Below are positions 1-8,600 of a DNA stretch of 64,000 nt, piece after piece. A program made the translations under genes and the position numbers. The notes below the pieces were generated by a model. The model did no database searches. It saw only the letters and a program-made list of their open reading frames with translations, and had not been told where the DNA came from. The DNA comes from Himantopus leucocephalus (Eukaryota; Chordata; Aves; Charadriiformes; Recurvirostridae): the NCBI GenBank assembly GCA_003993805.1, contig RSEF01000005.1:14818678-14882677 (forward strand), in the 5' to 3' direction. The stretch's first letter is position 1, and each line of letters opens with the position of its first letter.

Positions 1-156
1 TTTCATCAAAACTGTGATTGGTACCATCTTTGCACTGTCTGCATGGCAGGCATTCTTCCAAGCCGTTCTCATGGGCAGTATAACCCTCTCCTTCAGTGCA
101 AGGGACACATCTTCCTCTCAAGTGTGGAGCACTGCAGTGCTGAGCAACGTAAGTAC
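1..156 (-). CDS. TNFRSF exon 3: end of CRD1 and CRD2, runs to window edge
   Basis: Acceptor CTTCTCCTCTTCCCCAG at 157-162 and upstream; the exon opens at 156 with GT completing the glycine codon begun in exon 2. It reads TYVAQHCSAPHLRGRC, then VPCTEGEGYTAHENG, then LEECLPCRQCKD. The HENG-LEEC-LPC-RQC run resembles HVEM and TRAIL receptors. The frame stays open to the edge. The exon may instead end at 25, where a weak GTACCA donor in phase 1 sits at the point where related genes have an intron. Its 3' boundary is therefore unresolved. Confidence 0.88.
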
Positions 157-2444
157 CTGGGGAAGAGGAGAAGCGGCAGCAGTCTCAAGGGATCATTTAA
201 CAGGCAGAGGACTATAACAGGATGTTACAGCACAAAGCCATTTTTGGTAAAAGTTCAGCCCCTCCTCGCAAGCGAGCAGTGCGTCACGTGAACTGAGTGG
301 CGCAGCAGGCACGTTCGCAGCTTGCCGCTCAGACAGGGAGTGGTGGCAAACGAGGCACCCAGCCAGGCCTCTGCCAGGACACACCAGGGACAAGGATGAC
401 TCAGTGTGGCAGCTCGGAGTCACCCATGTGGCCAGTGCCATCACCTCTGAAAGGGAGGCACAGGGAGAATTGCTCATAACAACCTCTCTTCTCCTTTGTC
501 TGAATTATCCCTAAATACACCCAAGAGCCCTCCGATACTATCTAAGGGCAGGGTACTTCTTGGCACGAAGCTTGTTAACTCTGCACACATTGAGCAAGGA
601 GGGGAGAACAAAGGCAAACCAAAGTTTTACCTACAGATACAGAAGTGTCAGAATTCCCCTAGCCCCGTTCTTTATGCTAAAGTTTGTTTTTTCTTTAAAA
701 AAAAAAAAACAAACAGCTTTGAACACTTCATCCTCAACAGTGGGCAGAGGTTTCCTGGCTTGCTGCCAAGACACCTCTCCCAGTCATCACCTATTGCGCA
801 AGGGGCTCTCGCTTCAAAATGGAGCCCAGCCTTAGCGGCACCAAGAAGTCACCGCAGCTCCAGCTTGGCTTACACTTTCACCGGATGCAATGTAAAAAAA
901 ACAGTAGTGACGCAGTCATCTCCACGGGGAAAAAAATATGGCCGTTACCAGCTATAACTGCCTGAAGTCTTACCTGCTGGACAAGATACACAGCAGTGAC
1001 CTTCATGTAAGTATTCTCCCACCCCGCAGTCCTGTGCTCCCATTCCAGGCATTATCAGCAGCGTAATCTACAGCAGAGACAAACAGGTGTTTGAGTGATT
1101 CATCCTCCCAGGACGCGATAACCATCTCGGGGAGATGTTCCTGTAAAGACTTGAAAACACATTCAGAAGTTCATGGGAAGCCACAAAGGAAACCCAAACT
1201 AATTTCTGTAAGTGTGCCGCTCACAGCGGTAATTACAATCACAAAGCTGGGGTTAGAGCAGCACCGTGCAGCGGCTGACAGTTTTTAGGCAACTATTGCC
1301 CCAGATCCCCGCCTCCATTTTATACTTCTATTTTCTTTTTACTAGTTCACTGCAATTGAACTTCAGAGGCCGAGGCTTCTGCCTTGTGCAAGGGATTCCT
1401 TTCTCCCTCCTCCTGCCTTTTTAATTCAGGAGGGTCAGTGTTAGTCTTCCTCCAGCAAAATGGAGGGAACGCCCCAGAAACCTCATCCAACATTTCTCAC
1501 TGGCTCTGTAATCTTCATCAGAAGGCAAGTAGTTGAGTCATTAACAAAAATAACTTACTGTAGCCACAGAAGCATTAGTTTTTTTCNTTTTTTTTTTTTT
1601 TTTTTAAAGAAACCCGCGGGACGCACACCCCTCGACAAGCCTCCAGCGGAGCGAGGACCAGCCCAGCCTCCCAGCACCGGCACGCCAGGTGCTTCGCAAG
1701 GAGAAGAGCGGGGAGCTCACACGCCGCGGGTTTCGGTACATCCCTCACTTAGAACACACACGCGAGAGAAAGTGCTAAAACAGAAGCAGGAGGAGGGGAG
1801 GGGAAGGGAAGGGACGGGACGGCCGCGGAGCTCCGCGTCGCTAATTGCCAGCAGCGGCCAATTCCTGAGCTGAAACCGACAGTCCCCACCCCCCGGCTCC
1901 CGCAGCTCCGCTCAATTCTCTCCCCGAGGCACCGAAAGTTTTCCCCATAATCGCGTAGTTGAGAAAACCACCAACTTCACAATTAGATAACGTGAGCACT
2001 ATCAAGGAGCTCACACCTGACTTGTAATTTTCTTTTTTTCCGAGGAGAGAAGGAAGGGCTGGGTTTACCCCCACCACAGCTGCGCTTATCCTTTTTAGGT
2101 TTAGGAGAGCTGTATTAACTCAGGATTCCCGAAACTTCAGGCAACACGAAAAAGAAGTTAAGGGAAGTTACTAAAGTCTCTTGAGGAAAAGGAAGACAGA
2201 AAAACCCGCAAGACTCCTCCACACGGGACCTGGAGAAAGATTCCCTTCCCTCCCCTCCCCTCCCCCCCCAAAAGGAGGGATTTAGGAGCTGGCTGCGGCC
2301 AGGTACCAGCCTCCACTCGCCGCGAGCAGGTAGAGGAGGAACCCCTGCCCGCAAACAGCGGCCCCGGCCAGAGAAAGTACCCACCCGGCCCCGGCCGGCC
2401 CCAGCACCCACCAGCAGCAGCCCCGCCACCGCTCCGGCTCCCAT
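1..2444 (-). CDS. TNF receptor superfamily member (TNFRSF22/23/26-like position), 5' part of gene, partial
   Basis: Partial gene reconstructed from three minus-strand exons: 2412-2444, 974-1067 and 156 down to the window edge. The joins are phase 0 and phase 1 and keep one frame. The 94 residues seen start with a signal peptide of about 22 residues (hydrophobic core LLLITLLIMPG, built across the first splice). Cysteine-rich domains follow, with cysteines at residues 25, 36, 37, 40, 50, 59, 62, 78, 81 and 84. The order Y-x5-CC-x2-CPAG-TYV-x3-C ... CxPC ... CxxCxxC is the TNFR CRD1/CRD2 pattern of HVEM, CD40 and the TRAIL/decoy receptors. Such proteins are type I or secreted receptors for TNF-family ligands. 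Later CRDs, the membrane segment and any death domain lie outside, so signalling receptor versus decoy cannot be decided. The position next to the OSBPL5 3' end matches mouse Tnfrsf22/23/26. Family is certain; the exact orthologue is inferred from position only. Confidence 0.88.
157..973 (-). other. TNFRSF intron 2
   Basis: Bounded by GTAAGA (973-968) and CCCCAG (162-157). It contains an A-rich run near 697-709. Open frames on either strand are not recognisable as genes. Confidence 0.8.
974..1067 (-). CDS. TNFRSF exon 2: end of signal peptide and most of CRD1
   Basis: 94-nt exon between a pyrimidine-rich acceptor (TTTGTCTCTGCTGTAG) and a perfect donor CAG|GTAAGA. It encodes 31 residues plus one base: the signal-peptide end ITLLIMPGMGA, then QDCGVGEYLHEG and HCCVSCPA. 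The paired cysteines followed by CPAG are the CRD1 hallmark. An in-frame TAG directly upstream is the acceptor itself, so the exon cannot extend 5'. Confidence 0.9.
1579..1605. repeat. Poly-T homopolymer with ambiguous base
   Basis: About 26 T with one C and an N at 1587. True length is uncertain. Intronic in the TNFRSF gene. Confidence 0.9.
1795..1818 (+). other. G-quadruplex-type motif, plus strand
   Basis: Five runs of 3-4 G separated by 1-2 bases (GGGGAGGGGAAGGGAAGGG, then ACGGG). This fits the G3+N1-7 rule for quadruplexes. It lies on the strand opposite to the TNFRSF transcript, within intron 1. Confidence 0.6.
2243..2269 (-). other. G-quadruplex-type motif, minus strand
   Basis: On the minus strand: a run of eight G, then GGGG, GGGG, GGG and GGG with single- or two-base spacers. 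It is on the sense strand of the TNFRSF transcript, about 140 bases into intron 1, so it could form in DNA or nascent RNA. Confidence 0.65.
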
Positions 2445-2680
2445 AGCAGCGCCCGCCGCGGCACCGCTGCGTGCTCCGGTCCGCTCCTCTCGGCACATCC
2501 TCGGGGCGGTGCCACCGCTTTATCCGCCCCCGGGGGCGGGCCACCGCCGCCCTCCGCCCCCGCCCCCGCCGCTGCGGGGCTTCAGAGCCCTCGCAGAGGA
2601 GAAGCGGGACAAGCGGAGAGCGTGTGCTCCGACAGCACGCTGCCCACGCACGGGAGTCGAGGGGAACCACGTCGTGGGTT
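2281..2680. promoter_or_regulatory. CpG-island promoter of the TNFRSF gene with GC boxes
   Basis: Dense G+C and CpG stretch in an otherwise AT-rich window. It surrounds exon 1 of the TNFRSF gene and extends about 230 bases upstream of its ATG. Sp1-type GC boxes occur at about 2524-2540 and 2553-2569, and no TATA box is evident. It is the only clear promoter-like region in the window. The transcription start is not resolved, and antisense initiation toward 2.7 kb is possible but unsupported. Confidence 0.75.
2412..2444 (-). CDS. TNFRSF exon 1 coding part: start codon and first half of signal peptide
   Basis: ATG at 2444-2442 opens MGAGAVAGLLL (11 codons), followed by a GTGGGT donor at 2411-2406. 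This start and donor are chosen because phase 0 here joins exon 2 to give a textbook signal peptide (MGAGAVAGLLL then ITLLIMPGMGA). Another GTGGGT lies downstream at about 2385, but using it would put exon 2 out of frame. The exon sits inside the CpG island. Confidence 0.8.
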
Positions 2681-4342
2681 AGGACATGCCCTGGTACTAT
2701 GCTTTGCACCTATTAGGAGCAGGAGGAAACCATATTAGGAAATGGGCCGATTCGTGTCTCCCCACCCAAAGCTCACGTGTTGTTGAAGGGCTACTCGCTG
2801 GTCATGAAAAGGAGGGGCAAAGGATGGAAGGAGAATTTTTCCAAAAACGCACAAATGTGGTGCATACCTGGGTTTTCTAAAGCCCTAAACGGGTTCTCAA
2901 CTTTTTCAACAGCAGTTATTCCTCCTAGAGAAATAACATTTCTGGCCATGATTTTCCTCAAGAACGCCTTTCACCCTCTGTGTGCACATAACTGGCATGT
3001 AGGAACATTCACCTCCAGATGTGGAAATAGGATTTAAATTAATGGCACAAGGATTTATAGATTGTTCCTTTTTGGATTATTTTTTAATCCCCTGCGGCAG
3101 CAGCAGTAAGTGCCGGAAACTCCTCCTCTGCTGATGCATAGTTTATGTAGGTTAATAGTTTCTTTCATTGAACTGCTCCTCTCGTGGTAACAGCGTTTGT
3201 TTTATTTAACTGCAGTAACAAGTCCCAGTGAAATCCCTGTGGGTGCGTAGTTTGGTAAAATGGACACGATCCAAAGAATTTCAAGCATTCACTGTACACG
3301 TACTGAAGGCTTCCTGTTGAGCACTGCTTCTCTATGGCTCAGGTGGCTTTAGGGATTTTTTCATTTTTCACTTTTTTTTAGTAACTATTTCTCAAACCCA
3401 GAATACATTTGTACCCAAAAGATGTAAGTATCCCTACAGAAGAGGAGAGTGTCCTATCAGTAACTCAAATACATGGTCCCACAGGGGGATGTGTGTGACG
3501 AGGACAGCTGTGCTGACAGGCTGGAGATGTGCTGACTTGCTTAAGGATTCAAAGGGAGATTTAGGCCGGAAATTAGCAGACGTGTTTGCACAGCATTAGG
3601 AGCAAACGCTTTCAAGGTGCATACAGGACTTTGCATTGCCAGGCAGGTATTACTAGCGGCTGGACATTCTTTCACAGGCAGAGGCCAGGGGGACCCCCCT
3701 CTCACCAAGGTTTACACCGCATGTGGCACCGGTGAGACTTCCTCAGAAAGGGGTGACTAGAATGACCTCCTTCAAAAAGGCACCCGATCTGGATCAATAA
3801 TGTTGACATTCTTCAAGGATGATTCCTCAAGGATGAAGAATTATTTGGTTTTCTGGAGACTTTTGCTAATAACAAAGTCACTCTCACCCTTTATTATTTG
3901 TGATCTATTTCTTGAATGTCAGCTTCTGGATGCTGTCTCTTATCCTGTCTGTTCATGTCAGGGAGTTGTGGTTCTCTCCGTGGAACCATCTATTCTCTAT
4001 CATCAAGTTACCTCCTTAATATAAAGGTTGTCTAAGTCCAAGACAAGTCTGTACATTGACATGAGCGACAGTGAAAATCAAGACAACCACTTTTCTTTCT
4101 ATTTTGAGGAAGCTGTTACAATTAGAAGACATGGAGAATTTGAGCCAGAGGGGTATCAAAATGCTATTGCTGTTCTAACTTATGGCCTATGTCTGAGATT
4201 CTTGAAGGTCTTCTCCTGTAGCTTTTCCTCTAAAAAGCATGGCCTAAGAGTTGTTTACTTGTAAAATGCTATAAAACACAAAACCGAGTTCAAATACACA
4301 AATAATTTGTCAGATAGACTGCCAATGAAAGTTGTGTGTTGT
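2681..4342. other. Intergenic region between OSBPL5 3' end and TNFRSF promoter
   Basis: No exon, conserved repeat or RNA gene recognised. Short ORFs here show no family resemblance. The gap is short (under 3 kb from the OSBPL5 stop to the island), so transcription termination of OSBPL5 and TNFRSF initiation occur close together on the same strand. Confidence 0.5.
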
Positions 4343-5529
4343 TTTATTTCAACATATCAAGCACAAACAGGTTTCCCCAAACTGGGGAATATGACGAGGA
4401 ATGTACTTAAAAATTTGGAAACATTTACATTGAAAGATAGCCCAGACTGGCACCACCACTAAGTATTTTAAGGCTGTATATATAGCAGTACTTACCACTT
4501 GGAACTACTTCAGGCCAGAAAAGAAAGGCTTAGTATTGTCCGCAGTCTACAGAAAATATTGCAAATCTTTAAAAAATGGTGTAAAATAGGAAGACTATTA
4601 ACAGAGTTGAACAATGCAGTGGCAAAACCCTTCCTCCTTCCTGACCTTTGACAATAAATGTGCCTACAAACAAACACATGTACACCTATATCGCTCCTGT
4701 CCTTCTCACCTAGCCTGGGGCAGTGGATTCCTCTCTACAATGCTAGTGTGTGATATAAAACAGCCACATAGCAAATAATAACAATAATAATAAGTGACCA
4801 GGTTTTACGAACAGGCATGTCTGACATTACACTCGATGGGCCTGGTCCAGGACACCAGTCAGCTCCATAACCAAACGAGGAGCTTTCACTGAATACTTCC
4901 CGTTTCCTAAAGAGGAAAGCTCTCGGAAATTGTGCATATTTACAGTTCCCATCAAATGGAAAATAAAACACATCCTGAGGTCCCATTCTGTGTGTGCTGA
5001 CAAAACTTAGATCATGACTTAATATCCTGGGGGTGGATTTTTTGGACCAAGTGTGCTCCCTCCCATAATTAAAGGCAGCCGGACAGGCACCGTGGACATC
5101 AGTTCTTTACAGCCTCCCAACTGCACTCCCTCATTCATAGAGCTGTGACCCAGCCCAGCATGACCTTTCCAAAACGCAGGGGTGTTTACCATTTTGGGGG
5201 TACCAATACTGCTGGGTAATTATTAATTGCATCAGAAAATGACAAGACATAGAAAACAAATTGCACAATTAAAGCTACATTTGGCTTCAGCATTAAGGCC
5301 CGTACAGGTTAAGAGGTCCTTGAAGATGTACATGTAAAAGGCAAAAAATGACATAATCTGCAGGAACAAAGTTTTTCAGGTTCCTAGGTCCCTTTTTAAC
5401 CTCATTTTTCAACTTTCTTCCACCTCTGCCGCGTTGGTTCTAAAGTGCTTTGGTGCCTCGCTGGGCTCCTTGCGTGAGTGGCCCCTCTCCTGCAGCCAGT
5501 AATCGTTATTGCTGCCAAACGTAGTGGTT
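4343..5529 (-). other. OSBPL5: Probable OSBPL5 3' untranslated region
   Basis: Follows the TAA at 5532-5530. The first AATAAA on the minus strand that does not overlap the stop codon is at 4348-4343, suggesting a 3'UTR of roughly 1.2 kb. A clear downstream GU-rich element was not seen, and another AATAAA occurs near 3895-3890, so the end is tentative. Confidence 0.35.
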
Positions 5530-5665
5530 TTATTTGAAGACATAATTAATGAATAGTTGACACGTAAGAAAGATGCAGAGGAGAAACCAACAGCGAGAGT
5601 CCAGGAGGAAGCTTTCAGAAGAGACCTTCCTGTGGAAGGACTTTTTGTTCAGAGCACTGAGGTTT
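5530..5665 (-). CDS. OSBPL5: OSBPL5 last coding exon: ER tail anchor and stop
   Basis: 136 coding nt, starting in phase 2 after CTTTCTTTTCCAG. Encodes [19 protein letters not shown], then LLDSR and the hydrophobic segment [19 protein letters not shown] followed by K and TAA. The 19-residue apolar stretch one residue from the C-terminus is a tail anchor placing the protein in the ER membrane with the ORD in the cytosol. Confidence 0.97.
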
Positions 5666-8600
5666 CTGGAAAAGAAAGCAGTATGTTTATTTGTGCGTCG
5701 GAGGGAGGTGTGCGTGTATCTAGAGCTTCCACACTGGGATGGATCCCTGTACTTCAGAAACACCCTCATAGGTACAGCACCGTGCCTCGCAGACTTTACC
5801 CCCCTGCTCTTTTGAACAGAAAGATAATTTCTTCTGGCTGCTGCTGGATCAGGCAGAGCATGCTGGTTGGCATGAGAAGGTGTAAGATCACAAACCCCAA
5901 GAAATCTCTTCATCCAGCACCCACTCACAAACCTACGCCCTAACCTTCCCAGGTACAAGAACTTTCCCTGGGCACCCCCAAGAGCAACAGAGAAAAGCTA
6001 AAGCTGTATCAGCGATGGCTCCGGCATCCAGAAACGGTGAGCCTCATGTGAGATCCCACCCCAATGAAGCCTCGGGATGGCTGGGTAATACTCCTCATGC
6101 AGAAGGGAATCAGCAGGGCTCCCTGGAGCAGATGCACCAGTTAATACCTCCCCTGCCCTCCCCACAGGAGTCTGCAGGGCAAAGCCCTTTGCCAGCAGTA
6201 GGTTAAACAGGTGTGCTCACTGCTTACCTCAGACAGCAACTAGCATTTTATACAAAAAGTGGGAATTTAGTGCTTTTCACCCATGGAGCCCAGTTTTCAG
6301 ACCACACACCTGCATCTCTAAAGCAAACTGAGCAAATTCATAACACACTTGATGAGAAGAGAGAGACACACACCACCACCCCCCTTCCTGCCTAGCAGAG
6401 ACTTATTTATAGCCAGGACCTGGCCCAGCCCCTCCCAACTTCTGCCGCTGTTTTGCAGCTGGGAGTGCCAAGAGATGCTTAATGTGCTGAGGTGATGCTT
6501 TTTGCCCCATAAAGAGAGTCTTAAGAGGAAGAGATTTCCTCAGTTTCAAGTAGGGGGTGGCTTTGCCTTTCCTTTATGTTAATAGGTTACCTAGTGAAAC
6601 AGTTATTAACTGCACCCCTGCAGCTGATGAGGATGCTCCAAAGGCTGCAGTGGAGGAGGTATATGCCACAGGTTATTTTTAGCCCATTAAGATCATTGAT
6701 TTGATGAGAGAAAATGGTTACCTGTGTATGTCCTGTTGGGCTCTCTGTAGGGATAAGACAGCTGAATGAATTTCCTTCAGGTGATTCATTTCTTTCCCGC
6801 ACTGAACACACAGGCTTCCAAATCCTGCAGCAAAGTATTGAAGGACATTATGTTTTGCCATCACCATCTCTGGCGGTGGTGATGAATCACAAACCAGGCT
6901 CACTCAGCAAGTGGCTGGCTGTGATCAAATTGTCAGAGCCAGGGGGAACACTCTCAGGAGGAAATATGGGGAGGAGTTGTCAGGGGACAGAATCTTCCAC
7001 CCTGAAGACCTAGGTGAATAGAACGGGTCCTGCGACACTGGCCGGGGGCCCCTTCTTGGCTCTCAGGAAACAATTTTTGCAACATGCTCCCCAGCTGAGG
7101 GGACAGGAATGGAGTGCTCACACCTGCCCCCATCTCTGAAACATTCAAGGTCACCTGCAACAAAGGCTGAGAAATGGGAATGAGAAATGAAGCCTGTTCC
7201 CTATGTGTTGACTGGAATGTCAGTGTATTTTTCCAACATGTTTGCGCCAGGAATTGAGAAGCCCTTGTTGGCACAGATAGCATTAAGGCAGAAAGAGAAG
7301 TAGTATGGACAGAGAACAGAAGAGCAGAACATCCTCTGTGTTTGTCTGTGGGCTATGGGCCCACGGTATTAACTGGGCCAGGAAATGTCCCAGGGCTGGC
7401 TCAAGGAATACAGTACCGAGGGAAGAACATGAAAGCCTGACCCAGTGATACCCAAATACTTGCCATCGTCATCTGAGAGCTCCTGCACCGACTCTGGCGT
7501 TGAACAGCTGCTCTCTGTATTCTGGCTGTGGTTGGACGGCTGATCACTGGTTTTGCGGCGCCTGCAGTCTTTGGCAGACCTCTGGATAAAACAGGGATTA
7601 AAAGACTCGGTCGCTGTCAAATTGAAGACTATTATGTTTGGCTTTAAACAAAATAATTCGGGGTGTTGGGGAATATCTGTAAGATTGTGAAATTTGACTG
7701 CTTTCTCAGCAACTCCTAGTAGTTGAACTCCTGGCAGCTAGTTAAGGATATTACACACATGCCCCATACGGAAGCATTTCCTCAAATGATAACACCCTTA
7801 AGACACCCATCCAAATTATTCTTGTTGTAGCTTTAACTGGCACATACTAGTGATGAATTTTATAGTTCTTTTGCTGACTTGCGCACCTGCCAATGAGATA
7901 CATAAGAGAAAGGATGAAAAGAAAAATTTAGAATAAAATTTCCTGGGGAAGATTTTTCAGAAGGTGCCGGAAAGATTTAAACATCACAGAACTTCTATAC
8001 CTAATTTCTGGATGCACTTTGGAAAGTTTCTCCCTACCTCCTGAATGGGTAAACCTAAGACATTGATTCAAACACTTCTCACTAGAGGGTCTGAAAAGCA
8101 GCTATGAACCTCAACTTTTCTATTGTTTCAGAGACGTTCAGATTTGGGGTATTATAAAAGAAAAGTCTATGTGCATAATAAGATGGGTTACGGTTAGGGT
8201 TAGGTTCCTCCGTGTAGTATGAGTTACATCGAGCTAGTTCAGCAGTTCTACATTCACAAAGCATTTTATGAATGACATATATTACTCCAAAGATGAATGC
8301 AATTAAATGAGAAAGTATCATCTCTGTTTAAGGGAGAGGTCGGAGAGAGGTTTCTTGTCTTGTCTAAGAGGCAAAGGCAGATGGCAAATACCAAAACTGA
8401 AGTTGCAGGACCTCAGCTGTGTACTCCAAAACCTTGCTCACACCCTCACTATGGGAAGTTTTCTGCTTTGGAAACACCGAACAGTAAAGTTCAGCTCAGT
8501 CACGTGCAAAACCCAGTATAACAGTCACTGTCACTAATACTGTGTGGAAGAAAAATACCAAAATGGACATGATATGTCAACCAAGAACTGTAATTATTTG

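Larger units (their letters stand above)
1068..2411 (-). other. TNFRSF intron 1
   Basis: Holds a poly-T run with an embedded N (1579-1605), a GC-rich segment at about 1610-1860, and two G-run clusters on opposite strands (1795-1818 plus, 2243-2269 minus). No further exon is needed, because exons 1 and 2 join in frame. Confidence 0.75.

Noticed and set aside
14..217. Plus-strand 67-codon frame resembling a membrane segment
   Set aside because: Antisense shadow of the TNFRSF CRD2 exon.
496..957. 153-codon plus-strand frame
   Set aside because: It runs through a poly-A-derived lysine stretch, lies antisense within TNFRSF intron 2, and has no family signature.
931..1010. Plus-strand MAVTSYNCLKSYLLDKIH followed by a GTAAGT-like donor
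   Set aside because: It overlaps TNFRSF exon 2 on the opposite strand; that exon is supported by the CRD cysteines and by phase with its neighbours, so this is a coincidental antisense frame.
2360..2390. Second GTGGGT donor candidate for TNFRSF exon 1
   Set aside because: It would put the phase-0 exon 2 out of frame, whereas the earlier donor creates a coherent signal peptide.
2158..2709. 183-codon minus-strand frame through the CpG island
   Set aside because: GC-rich DNA has few stops; the protein is low-complexity G/R/A. The real start is explained by the short TNFRSF exon 1 in another frame.
5557..5943. 128-codon plus-strand frame
   Set aside because: Antisense to the last OSBPL5 exon and its upstream intron; no independent evidence.
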